Positions 13,009-23,493 of a stretch of DNA of 64,000 bases are shown piece by piece. The stretch is taken from the NCBI RefSeq assembly GCF_004011695.2, contig NC_082425.1:868001-932000 (forward strand), read 5' to 3'. The notes below the pieces were generated by a model. It was given only the letters and a program-made list of their open reading frames with translations. It was not told the DNA's origin and made no database searches. Source of the DNA: Ascochyta rabiei. Lineage: Eukaryota; Ascomycota; Dothideomycetes; Pleosporales; Didymellaceae. The position numbers were made by a program, and so were the translations under genes. Positions within the stretch are counted from its first letter, which is position 1; each line of letters starts with the position of its first letter.

Positions 13009-13807
13009 CCCAAACACAACGACTACCCCGGATCACCTGGGGAGGAGCAAAGCCAAACTTCGGATGGATTTCGAATCGTGGCGGATTTTCAAGCGGGACT
13101 TCATCTACAAGCATGCATCAAGAGATGACATTGAACAATGCAGCGACTGACTACGAATTATATGAGCGATAGCGTGGACATTACGATACCAAGCGATCTG
13201 AGTAGCTACTACCGTTTCGGTGTGCTTGACCAGAAACCCCCTTCTTTGATACTTTCCAGTCATTTAATATAAAAAAACGAAGTTCCACTCAGATCGTGTC
13301 AACTGCGTGGCAAGACAACCATCCCCAAATATGGCATTGTGCAGCTACCGTTAGCGATGGAGCCAAACCCATTTGCAGAAGATTCTGCTACAGACAAGAC
13401 CCAGTGTGGTGGACGAGAGCGCCAGATGATGAATCTGGTGGTCGAAGCGCAAGGGTCGCCCTTCGTCTTCTCATTGTCGCAATTCGTGTATGACCACTAA
13501 CCGACGGGCATTCTAAGCACTGTCTCTATAGTTCTTTGTTATGAGGGGCGAGAGGCTGGCCAACCTATATTCGCAAGCGAATGGTCTCTCGGCCTGTACG
13601 CCATGGCCACTCCATCTACGTCCATGGTCGCTGTCGTTCATTCCCCCTTCTATCTTTGATCGTCAGCGTCCTTGAATAGTATCTTAACCCATGTCTTTCC
13701 CTGCCTAGCGATTTTCCACCTCCCAGCCTTGTTTTTTCAGCAGATTGTGTTGTCAAAAGACTCCAGACTCGCGGCATTACTACTAGATCTACATCAAAAT
13801 AGGTGGA
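13009..13807. other. 3' region of the PAS gene and promoter of the cupredoxin gene
   Basis: No gene seen. An A-run (AAAAAAACG) after ATTTAATAT near 13262-13278 could belong to a polyadenylation region. Confidence 0.5.
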
Positions 13808-15232
13808 ATGGTGAGAACGGTGCTCCCAATCGATGCGAGGAGACCGTCGTGGTTCTTGCTGCTCCTCTTGGCCTCCCACCTCACTACAGGCATGGCGGAC
13901 GATACAACATTGAGCGACCTCTCTACCGCCGCAGCAGCAGCCTCGTCGTCGCCATCCCAGACCGTTCTCCAGTCCAGTACCGCGACTACTCCTCAAACGC
14001 CCCAAACCCACACCATCCAAATAGGTCTCCTGGATCACAAGATGCGGCCCGAAACGACTGAGGCCGCAGTAGGAGACTTCATTCAATTTGACTTCTATCC
14101 ACTCAATCACAGTGTGGTCCGTGCCGAATACGGATTCCCCTGTGTACCCTACGAGATGACTGGAACCGATAAAAAAGGCTTTTTCTCTGGCTTTCGTCCT
14201 GTAGACCGGGTGCTAGATCGTCCACCGGAATACACCGTTCAGATCAACGACACTGAGGCAATCTTCTTCTACTGTTCAGCACCGGGCAGCTGCATCACGT
14301 ATGGGATGGTCGGCGGTATCAATCTGAACAGCAGTATGAGCATCGACAAGCAAAGGACATTAGCTATGGACTCAGCATACATGCTGCAACCTGGTAAGGC
14401 TCATCTCTCTATGATAGAGTGCGCGACTGTTAATGTATGACAAGGCGAGCCCTTTCCTGCTGAATCACCCCTACCAAGCGGCAACCCAGCATCCTCCGTT
14501 TTGCCTTCTCCATCGCCCTCCACGTCCTTGAGCCCCTCAGTGAGCGTTTCCCACACCTCTGGCGGCCTGAGTAAAGGCGCCATAGCCGGCATCGTGGTCG
14601 CTGCCGTATGTGCAGTCCTCTTTGGTGCCCTACTCTTTTTCTGCTGGGGCCGCACAAAGTCTCTTCGCGAAGCAATCGACCGCAGAGACGGCACAGTCCG
14701 CCGCGTCAGCGCCAGTCCAAACCAAATCATGGAATACAGCAATCTACATCACCACGTCCAGCCCCACCACGTACATGACGCCAGCCACGCAGGATATCAA
14801 ACCCCTGCTCCCCCTGCTGGGCATCCTGGCAGCCCGTCCTCAGGCTACGGACACCAGCACCAGAACAGTGCAGGCACCGGCTATCTCCCCACCAACCACC
14901 CTGCCAAGTACACGAGCTCCACAGCGACCCATCCTGGCTACCACACTGTGAGTCCTGGATCACCGCCGCCGGGAAGCATGGGCCTGAATGGACATCCTTT
15001 CATGCAGTGAGTCCCCCTCTCCTCTCTTTTCCCCATACCTCCACTGACAAACCACAGCTCCGCCGCCCACGATCCCTCGTCGAGAGGCACGCCGGCACCC
15101 GGGTACTATGAGACGTTTCCGCACGGCCAAGCGCAAGAGCAAGTCCGCGAACGCCCGGTCGAGATGGAGGCCATCACGGCTGTCAGTACGGTGGTGGACA
15201 CAGATGAGGTGAATCGGGCGAGTAAGTTCTGA
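13808..15232 (+). CDS. Membrane-anchored cupredoxin-like protein
   Basis: Exons 13808-14393, 14445-15006 and 15058-15232 give 440 residues. A hydrophobic N-terminus (residues 14-28) and a Ser/Thr-rich stretch precede a cupredoxin fold at about 68-190. A Ser/Pro linker and one transmembrane helix (about 239-262) follow, then a cytosolic tail rich in His, Gly and Pro. This is the layout of fungal extracellular serine-rich cupredoxins tethered to the plasma membrane. Copper-site residues are only partly kept. NHSV supplies one His and FYCSAPG the Cys, but the segment after it reads SCITYGM where a His is usual, so metal binding is uncertain. A strong alternative donor at 15222 (GTAAGT) with acceptor at 15285 gives a longer C-terminus ending at 15332 (452 residues). 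Function is not established; a wall or adhesion role is inference. Confidence 0.85.
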
Positions 15233-15460
15233 CTCGAGGGACAAGCGGGGAGTATCGAGTGTGACATCTTCCCGCGCCATTCCAGGTGCTGAAGATACGC
15301 ATGCACGCGTCGTAGACAGATGGTTTGTGTAAAACATAGATTGCACGAGCCCGGGCGTGGAGACTCGATGACTTGACTCACGCGCTGGAGTAATTAGAGA
15401 GCGTGCGGCGACGCTGTCCCATCACCGCAATGCTTAACCAGGATTTTTTATTTTTTTTTG

Positions 15461-15492
<32 letters not shown>

Positions 15493-15694
15493 ACGCTGTG
15501 CAAATGCCAAACTCCTGCACATTCACCCACGCACGCGCTTCGCAGTGAGCCGGACGCTGCACCTCGCAGCCGCAGATCATTGCCGTTCGCAAGCACAGAA
15601 ACACGCACGGCACGGCCCGTCTGCGACGAAGATCAGGCTGCATGCCGGCGCGCTGCGAACCCGCTTGAATCAGAGCGTGGGAGTGATAAAATAC

Positions 15695-15726
<32 letters not shown>

Positions 15727-16044
15727 AAATAAAATACAATTGGAATTGTGCTGTAATTGTGCGGTAATTGTGCTGTAGCTCTGCGGACTATCTGTGTTGG
15801 TCGTGTTGCTGTTGAGATGTCGGCACTGCGGGAAGTGGCTAGGTTCGGCAGGGAGAGAGATGGACGTCCACGTCCACCACCCCTACGTCTGGTGCGATGC
15901 GTGCCAGTCTTGGGAAGGAAAGTTCGGATGGATACTATGTTCCACGTACGCATTTCGGGCTCGGAATACGAGGCGATGCGTTTACCGAGTCGCCAAGCCT
16001 AGTGTTTCACGATGCTAATGTGTTTTGGCTTTCTTTTTTTTCAC
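15233..16044. other. Intergenic region with AT-rich blocks
   Basis: Apart from the alternative last exon (15286-15332), no gene is seen. T/A-rich sequence at 15443-15492 ends in a dinucleotide (AT)n tract. A second (AT)n tract lies at 15693-15718, followed by repeated GTAATTGTGC units to about 15775. These blocks stand out against the GC-rich surroundings. Confidence 0.6.
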
Positions 16045-16770
16045 TCAGGGTCGGATGGATGAGGAGGGCTCGTCGAAAGTTGGTTCGTTGAGGTACTCGT
16101 CCATCCACTGCTTGTAGTGGCAGTCGAGGATCGCGAATTGGGCGCCTAGTTCTGTGAGGTCGAAGTTTTCAGTGTCCGTGGGCCTGGATAAGGCGGCCGT
16201 TGAAGGTGTCAGGCGCTTGTGTGGAAGTAGGGCGGTTCTTGTGTCGTCCTCGTCAGTGTGCTGAACCAAGTCACGGTCTGAGGCGCATTTTGAACTTCCC
16301 TGAGATGTCTGAGACTGGGAGCTAGAATAGACGATGGAGCGGTTGCTTGTGTAGAGTTCTAGGAGTTGTTCGATATCATCACTGCTTACCGTCTCTCGAA
16401 GTTGTTCCTCAGCGGGACTGTCCCAGTCATGTGAGTCGAGTTGATCCGCTGCGGTGAGAATGTCAGCGCGCGAATCTTGCGAGATCGAGATGCGTCGGTC
16501 GACAGGGTGATCATCGGTTCTGAAGACATCTCTCCGACACAACGGACACGAGCTGTTATCGAGCGTCCAGCTGAGTATGCACGATTCGCCAAAGACATGT
16601 CCGCATAGCAGCCGAACCGGCACTTCAGGCCCGCCGTGAGTCAATAATGTGGACCGAAAGGGCTGATAGCAGATGCAGCAAGACCGCTCTTGTGGGTCCA
16701 GCGCATTCTCACTCACCGGTCTTAGTACAAGACCGTGCGTATACGAGGAAGTACCAAGTATTTCCTGCAT
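16045..16770 (-). CDS. RING-finger protein, possible E3 ubiquitin ligase
   Basis: A single exon of 241 residues. The N-terminal RING has C31-x2-C34, C56-x-H58, C64 and C75-x2-C78 (CCICYQPF, LCGHVFGESC, CPLCRR). The ligand position between H58 and C64 is Gly61 instead of His or Cys, so one zinc ligand is missing or supplied from elsewhere. The rest is acidic and Ser-rich with no other known domain, ending in an aromatic segment (FAILDCHYKQWMDEYLNEP). RING proteins usually recruit a ubiquitin-loaded E2; no substrate can be inferred. Confidence 0.8.
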   Translation of the reverse strand: MQEILGTSSYTHGLVLRPVSENALDPQERSCCICYQPFRSTLLTHGGPEVPVRLLCGHVFGESCILSWTLDNSSCPLCRRDVFRTDDHPVDRRISISQDSRADILTAADQLDSHDWDSPAEEQLRETVSSDDIEQLLELYTSNRSIVYSSSQSQTSQGSSKCASDRDLVQHTDEDDTRTALLPHKRLTPSTAALSRPTDTENFDLTELGAQFAILDCHYKQWMDEYLNEPTFDEPSSSIRP

Positions 16771-18581
16771 GCTGTTTTAGTTGTAGGCTGAAGATTATTG
16801 TTAGTGTAGTTTAGAGCGCAAAGATGGGGTAGATGCAGGGCCTGGAAACATGGGGTAGTTGAGGGCGACGAGAAACAAACAGACTACCGTGAACGAGCAT
16901 TGTGCATACACATGAGCAGCCGAACGTGCTGCGATAGTGTCGTTGTCTTTGTCTCCAACGACAGAACAACGTGCTATGTCCAGCCGCGTGGACAGACGTT
17001 AAAGGTGTGAATGGCTGATGCCACACTACCACAAGCAATGTTCCAAGTCATGCCCCGAGCGCAGAGCATCGCTTGTCTATCCCGTTTCTGTGTGATGTCG
17101 CATGATGGTCAATCTCGTGGTGGCCGTGTGGCTTTTTTAGTGCTTCAGCCTCGTAGTCAACGTGCGTTTGTCGAGTTGAAAGAGGCTAGACGATCATGGA
17201 AACAAGGTGTAAACACGCGACTCGGTGAATACCTCTAGCTGAGGCAGACGTGTCAAGCAGGGGTGGGTCGCTCCACAAGCCCAACATCCAGCAGCCAGCC
17301 ATCACACGCAGAAGCTTGCAATGACTCGTTCTTGTTTGTTTGGGTGGGTGAAACCTCTTGTTTGTGCTATTGTTTGTTTGCACCAGGGACTCCTTTTCCG
17401 GTGCAGTGGGATAGGACATATGCAGGACATCCTGCCGTACATCCCAACACCATTAGTATGTGGGGTATTGGTCGCTTATCTTGGCCAGCATAGCGGATCT
17501 GAATCTGGACTGTCGAATTGCGTCCAAGATGCCTCACTGCCTTGGAGGGCCAATAGAGGACGCGTGAGCGATGAAGCGACTCAGTATCTGCTTGCCCGAG
17601 ATCCAAATTCTGTCGTAATTTGCAGGGACCTAAGCGAAGACATCCAATACACGTGGCGGGATGTGCTTTCTGCGGCAAGTGCTCACCTATCAGCCTTGCG
17701 AGGTACCAGGGTTTCGTCACCGCTAGTGCGCATCAGCATGGACACGATAGCGGCTTGCTCCAATAGTCCGGTTGCAACTTCTAGGGTGCGGCATCATTAG
17801 AACATGTCCTCGATCAAGTTAGAAATCACGTGTCGTTGCCAAGGAACAGCGACGTTAGGATATGGTAGTTCGATCAGGTGCTGATCCAGAATCAGATCAT
17901 GGCCATACTGTGGTTGTCGAAGGCATCCAGACACAACCGTGATATCGATACTGTGGGCTGGAAACCCATGTTACAGGGGAGAAGGGGAGATGAAAGATGC
18001 GTAGCGGGACGTGGCGTCGCTTCGTGTGGGCAAGTGCCGACACGTGCTGTAACGTTAGTCTTCTTCGAGGTGCACCAAGAGCGACCGTCTCTACACCAGT
18101 ACCGCATACTTCTCGCGAAGCTCAGCCCACATGGCCAAAAGAGATCAGCAGCACTGCTCGGCAGAGGAGCCGCATCAAGGTTTAAGCTTTAGCCTCAGCT
18201 GCTCTCCCGTCGCTATTTTTGCACGGCCGTCCATTGAGACCGCCTGTAACGACATGCAAGCCTCGTGCACTGGCGTGCACTGGCGTGGCTAACCGCCGTT
18301 CTATCTCCAATTCTCAGGACGCCTGAGCACTTGTTGCGGTCAAGCCTAGCAACTGCCAGCCGCCGATAGTTTGAGCTATCGACTCGGCGTACGCGATGGT
18401 TTCCTGTATCTGGAGAATCTCGTGTTGACGAGCTGGTGAATACAACAATATAAGTATACTGTCTGCACCCGCCATATTGATATCATCATCAAACCAGCTC
18501 CACTCGAATCACAGAGTCTCCTGATCAACAGCCGTCTATTATCCTACAGGCTTCGATCGACTTCTCAAAATCAGAATCAAC
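16771..18581. other. Intergenic region upstream of the RING and secreted-protein genes
   Basis: About 1.8 kb. A plus-strand open frame at 17321-17800 encodes 159 unrecognised residues and lacks convincing features, so it is not called. A TATA-like element lies at 18449. Confidence 0.5.
18449..18454 (+). promoter_or_regulatory. TATA-like box of the secreted-protein gene
   Basis: TATAAG inside an AATATAAGTATAC context, 133 bp upstream of the ATG at 18582. It fits the strong codon bias of that gene, which suggests high expression. Confidence 0.5.
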
Positions 18582-19688
18582 ATGCGTTATGCTATCGCTG
18601 TCTCCGCTATCTGCGGCCTTGTTACTGCCGCTCCCCAGCTGATCAACATCGACGCTGCTCTGGCTGTTCCCACTCCTACCATTCTTGGCCCCGCAGTCAC
18701 TGAGACCAAGGCTGTTCCCATCTCCTACAATCCCACTGCCGCCGCTTCCGCCGTTGTTGCCATCGTCAAGGACGACGGCGCCATCGAGAAGCGTGACGTT
18801 CCCAGCAGCTGCGGTGCTCAGCAACCTGGTGGCTTTGCTTCCAACCCCGACTCCGGCACCGCTGACTCCGACTACACCGCCGACAGCAGCAGCTTGAGGG
18901 CCAACGCCCGGGCTGCTGATACCCCAGAAGGCTACGTGGTGTCTTTCACAGACAAGCTCGGCAGCTCCCAGCAGATCGGCTACCTCACCTACAAGAACAT
19001 CGATTCTAAGACGTACGATGTTCAGGCCTGCGCCGATTTCTGTGACTCCGAGAAGTTCTGTCTTGGTTTCAACATCTTCTACGAGCGTGACCCCCAGTTC
19101 GAGCCCAAGGACGGTTGTGCCAACCCCCCTGCTCAGACCAATCTCAAGTGCTCCATCTACGGTTACCCCGTCGCTGAGGCAGCTGCTACCAACCAAGGCC
19201 AATGGCGCGGTCCCCAGGACATCAACGGCCAGGCTTTCCACGTTGTCATCACCGGTTCCAACGGTTACTCCAAGACCAACAGGAACGCCCCCACTGTCCC
19301 TGACTTCAATGCTCCTACGAACCTTCCCGCTGCTATCAACGCTCCTCTTTACAAGAATGTGGACACCTACAACGGCATGAGGTTGTTCAACAACAACCCT
19401 TACGACCCCTCTCTCTGCGCCGCCGCTTGCGAGGGCCAGACAACATACGACAAGAACCACCCCGCTTCCGATGGCACGTACAAGCCTTGCAACTTCTTCA
19501 CCTCGTACATCCTCACCAAGAACGGTGTTCCTCTCGGCACCTACTGCTCTCTCTACACTCGCACCTGGGACGCGAGCTACGCTGTCAACACCGGCTACTA
19601 CTACGGCAGCGACAAGTACTCTGTTGTCAATGCTGCTTCCTACGAGTTCCCCACCTTCGACAATGGTAACGGTGGTGTCCCCAACTAA
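18582..19688 (+). CDS. Secreted protein with propeptide and two cysteine-rich PAN-like modules
   Basis: A single exon of 368 residues. The signal peptide covers residues 1-17 (VTAAPQ cleavage region). A propeptide runs to a Kex2-type dibasic site, K70-R71 (IEKRDV). Two similar cysteine-containing modules follow. The first includes LTYKNIDSKTYDVQACADFC and CLGFNIFYERDP; the second includes LYKNVDTYNGMRLF and LCAAACEGQT. Both resemble PAN/apple-type folds, with six or more cysteines likely disulphide-bonded. Codon use is strongly biased to C-ending codons, unlike most neighbours, implying a highly expressed protein. Its function is unknown; a wall-associated or carbohydrate-interacting role is a guess. 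The opposite-strand frame here is an artefact of this codon bias. Confidence 0.9.
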   Translation: MRYAIAVSAICGLVTAAPQLINIDAALAVPTPTILGPAVTETKAVPISYNPTAAASAVVAIVKDDGAIEKRDVPSSCGAQQPGGFASNPDSGTADSDYTADSSSLRANARAADTPEGYVVSFTDKLGSSQQIGYLTYKNIDSKTYDVQACADFCDSEKFCLGFNIFYERDPQFEPKDGCANPPAQTNLKCSIYGYPVAEAAATNQGQWRGPQDINGQAFHVVITGSNGYSKTNRNAPTVPDFNAPTNLPAAINAPLYKNVDTYNGMRLFNNNPYDPSLCAAACEGQTTYDKNHPASDGTYKPCNFFTSYILTKNGVPLGTYCSLYTRTWDASYAVNTGYYYGSDKYSVVNAASYEFPTFDNGNGGVPN

Positions 19689-20327
19689 GGCAATGGCGAG
19701 TGAATGATATCCCCTTGACATGGCCTTGATGAGCCGACGTCGCACGAGATGCTTACGAAAGTAGTGGGCATCTATATTCTTCTCAGTACAACCCCTTTTA
19801 GCAAATTATTACTTTCCTCTTAGACGATAATACCATCCATTCTGAAACAGCAAAAATCAATCTGCCCTGCCTGCTATGAGTGACAGCCCCCCCAACCATT
19901 CTCTCAGTCTGCCAACCAGACTTTTGCGCGCTTTGGCCGGACGATCTCACTCCATCCCCCAACAATCGCAACACGCAAAACAGCAAACCCCCCAACCCCC
20001 ACATTCCCAGCCACGGTCCTAGATCGAACTGTCGACCCGCGATCAGGAACCAGCAGCGTCAGTCCACCTCGCACATCCCTGCACGCACCAGGGCGTCTCC
20101 TCGTAGACACGGCTAGCCCTTGCACTAGGGTAGTGGCGCGTTCCTAGTCCCGCTCGCACGGTGCTTTGGAGGGGAAGCGAACGGCTGGTGAACGCATCGC
20201 GCGAGATGCGTTTCCCTGTTGTGACGTGTCTGCTGCGTTGTGCGCGTCATTCATCGTCGCGGATGCGATCGTTTGGCTTTGTCGTTCATGTCCTTTTGCA
20301 GTACGTCATCCACAGGGCACTGGCACT

Positions 20328-20379
20328 TTTTTTTTTATTAATTTTTTTTATTTATTTTTTTTTTTTAAAAAAAAAAATT
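20328..20379. repeat. T-rich tract running into an A tract (inverted homopolymers)
   Basis: About 40 nt of nearly pure T/A followed directly by 11 A residues, giving a potential perfect hairpin at the T/A junction. Confidence 0.85.
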
Positions 20380-20783
20380 CTCCACCTGTCGTTCGATGCG
20401 TCGTTGGTGGTGCTCGAGTGCGGAAACGAAAAAGGTGGGTTGTGGGCTCCCACCTCGGATTCCCTGGTCTCTCTGTGCGGGCAGCGGCCAGCACAACGAC
20501 GGTTGAAGTGCAGCCTATGCTGGTCTTTGTTGCATCGAGGCGAAGCGGATGCTGGTAGGCGTGACAGTCTCTTTGAAAACACCCGTCCTCTATGCTTTCT
20601 GGCCTCGACCAGTCTTGGGATTCCGAGTTCACCGCGTTGTTCAGCATGCCAGGGAATGCGCTGGCTGTAAACGGAACGCTGTCTGCATTGCCTACCTGTC
20701 TTGATGGTTTTACGTTTTCGCGTTTCTGGGAACTTTGTGCTTGTGTTGTGGAGTACTACACCCATCAGCCAGCATCCCAGCCG

Positions 20784-20925
20784 ATATGAAGATATGAAGA
20801 TATGAAGATATAAAGAAATGAATATATGAAGAATATCAAAACATCAAAACATCAAAACATCAAAACATCAAAACATCAAAACATCAAAACATCAAAACAT
20901 CGCGACATCAAGACATCGCAACATC
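20784..20925. repeat. Octanucleotide arrays, GATATGAA then ACATCAAA
   Basis: Three to four diverging GATATGAA units, then about eight ACATCAAA units and decaying ACATCGC variants. Confidence 0.9.
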
Positions 20926-21449
20926 GCAAGCCGCAAAACGGCTAGCATGCAAACTTCAACCCCACCCAACCCAACCCAAACCAAGCCAAACCAAACCAAT
21001 CATACAACAGCAACACGAGTCAGGAATCTCAGAGCGTGCGTGATAGCGCGGAAGTCGGTTTTAGATGGTGGGCAGGTGCTGGACGGGTTGTTCATGGTGT
21101 TGGAATGGACTGTGCGGACTGTGTGGACAGTGTGCTGTGTTTTTGATTTGTACTGGATGGGACATTGGGTTGGGGGATGGTGTTGGGGAGATGTAGTTGA
21201 GGTGTTGTGTGGATGCTTGGATGAGTTACTGTGCATTTTCCTGTCACTGACTGGGTTTTTCGAGGGTGGGTTTGGGGGTTCAGAATCGTGATATCTACTG
21301 GTATACCGAGTTGGATTGGCGTTAGTGTCAGAGGGAAGGACAATCAGATCGCAAAGGTCTTGTGTAAGTGAATGGCAGGAAATGAGTGTGGCAGTTCATT
21401 GATTGACACGGTCCTACCTAGCTGGTGTGTTGTTGTGCAGCGCAACCCA

Positions 21450-22917
21450 TCAACCCATGACCTTCTCGCCCTCTCCTGCGAGGAAGAAATGGCTGCCCGT
21501 CTCCAAGACGTCAATTGTGTCTCCAACCTTCACCTCGCCCGCTTCCAGCGGTGTGACCTGCATGCCGAGAACGGCATTTTTGCTGCCTTGGTCAATCACC
21601 CTGTACTTGCGCATCGTGCTCATTGGCTCATTGGGATCTGCCACACCGGTTGCTGGGTCGACGTTGGGCAGTTTGCAGCGTGTCGTGCGGCAAGAGATGT
21701 GGTAGGGTGTAGATCCAATCTTTGCTTTTTTCCAGTTGTCCTCGGCGAATGCAGGGGGTCCGGTGAAGTAGATGTTGGCCCGGTACCGCAGGGCATTGAT
21801 GATGGGAACCCTCCACTGTTCCAGCTCGCTTCCTCTGGGAAGCTTGTTGGCGACATCGTGGACCGAGGCAAGATTGAGGATGTGCACTGGATACTATTGC
21901 AAGGGTCAAAAAAGAAATAAAAAATCCAGGTAGCAAGGGAGAACTTACGGAATCCTGCATGCCAATGGCAGGCTGGAAGCCCACATCTTCCTTCTTCGGC
22001 GCGCATTTGAAAACCTCGCGGAACTTGTTCGTGTCGATCCTGAACAGGGTGATGGGGTTGGTGGTGCCAATTGTGTACTTTAGCTTGGCAAGTAAGTCTG
22101 GATCGATTTCGCAGCCCATGTTCAGGGCTACTGGCGAGTCGGTCCAGATGCGCAGGGTTTCGTTTGTGTAGGCTTTGCTCCTGATGCGCTCTTGAGAAGG
22201 ATTGAAGGGTACTCGGATTTCTAGCATAGGCTCCGACTTGCCCGCCATCTGTGCAGCAAGGATCTTGCCCCAGCTCTTCAATCCGTCGAGCGAAAAATCC
22301 GTATCTTGCGAGAATGGGAAACGGATCACCAGGCAACCATCACTCTTGACCCATTCGCCGTCCTTGTCGTAACCAGGCGCCGAAGGATCCGGCACCCAAA
22401 TCTCGGTCTCAATCTTTGCCAGGCGCGGATATTTTCGTTGTGTGCAGAAGTGCCATTCGCTCGTGACCTTTCCGTCCATGGTTGGCATGCTCGTCACATA
22501 CTGTCCGAGGGTGAATTGGCGGTCGTATTGTAAACCGGTGCGGAGGACTTGGCTCTTGTCGAGCTCCACGGGGCCTGCAGACTTCAAGGGGTATACAAAC
22601 AGTGCCTTGACGGTCCATGGGTTCTGCTTGGTCGCGTCACCGCCCTTTGCGTATTTCTTTGAGTACTGGTCCTGGAGATTGCCCGGACCTTGGACACCAA
22701 GCTTCTTACATCCAGCTGGTGGCGGTGAGGGCTTGTCGCGTTGTGTGAGGGCGAACAGGGCAATGAGAAGGAAGGGCGAGAGGGTGACCAGGATGGTGGA
22801 GGCGAACAGACGCGGGGTGACTACGATGCCAAGCTTCTCGAAGGCGTAGTTGAAGAGAAGAGAAGTGACGGAGTCCTCAGGTGCGGACGGACGGAGAGGG
22901 GTGTTGTCAAACGCCAT
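21450..22917 (-). CDS. Membrane-anchored MOSC-domain (mARC-like) protein
   Basis: Exons 22917-21949 and 21893-21450 (intron 55 bp, GTAAGT/TAG) give 470 residues. An N-terminal transmembrane helix (about residues 38-60, LFASTILVTLSPFLLIALFAL) precedes a MOSC N-terminal beta-barrel (PWTVKALFVYPLKSAGPVEL) and a MOSC domain. The expected molybdenum-ligand cysteine is C396 in TTRCKLPNVDP. Motifs NIYF and VGDTIDVLE are present. The order matches mitochondrial amidoxime-reducing components, which reduce N-hydroxylated compounds using molybdenum cofactor with cytochrome b5 and its reductase. Whether the anchor targets mitochondria or ER cannot be told. The gene is divergent from the RAD51 paralogue, with about 575 bp between starts. 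Confidence 0.9.
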
Positions 22918-23493
22918 TGTGTCTAGCCTGGTGTTGAGCTGGGGTTGTAGCAGTGGCAGCAGTGGCAGAGTGGCAGAGGTGGCAGAGTGGCAGAGGTGGC
23001 AGAGTGGCAGCAGTTGCAGAGAGTGACAACAGTTGCAGAGAGTGGCAGCAGTGGATGGTCAGGCCCAGTCTTCAGTGCAGGTCGAGCAGCGTAGCGTGGA
23101 CCAAGGCTCAACAAGACAAGAGGCAGGACCGCCGTTGGGCTTATGTCTGCCCCTATCGTATCTCGACGATGTGGCTTCCGTGATATGGATTCGAGGCGGT
23201 GCTGGTGTTGACTTGGCGCATTGAAAGCGGCAGGAGACAAGGATTTGGCCGAGTCAGTCTGCGCGCCGTTGCTCGCTGGCTGGCTCGCTTGCTGGCTGGC
23301 TGGCTGGCTCGCTTGCTCGCGTGACAGCGCGGCTGCATCCACTTGAGCCGCAACAAGAGGCTCTCCGTCTCAACTGAACAGGAGGCCCTCCCTCTTGACT
23401 GAACGCGTGGGCGATAGTCGAACTGCAGGCGTTGCATGATGCTCTGCACCGCCGCGTCACGGGACTAGCTCGCAGCCTGCTTGATCCGGCACA
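22918..23493. other. Divergent promoter region with GGCAG and GCTG repeats
   Basis: This stretch separates the MOSC gene (minus) and the RAD51-paralogue gene (plus). An imperfect array of GTGGCAGA/GTGGCAGCA units covers about 22950-23050. A GCTGGCTG/GCTCGCTT array covers about 23272-23320. Confidence 0.7.

Larger units (their letters stand above)
19689..21449. other. Intergenic region with poly(T)/poly(A) and octamer repeats
   Basis: No supported gene in about 1.76 kb. It holds a T-then-A homopolymer block at 20328-20379 and a cluster of 8-bp repeats at 20784-20925. C/T-rich short-period runs (CCAAA, CCAAC) occur near 20965-21000. Confidence 0.55.

Noticed and set aside
17321..17800. Plus-strand frame of 159 codons
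   Set aside because: The composition is not clearly coding, no motif is present, and no splice signals extend it.
18525..19745. Long minus-strand open frame of about 406 codons
   Set aside because: It lies opposite the codon-biased secreted-protein gene. Its Val/Gly/Ser-rich product is the usual mirror of C-ending codons and has no domain.
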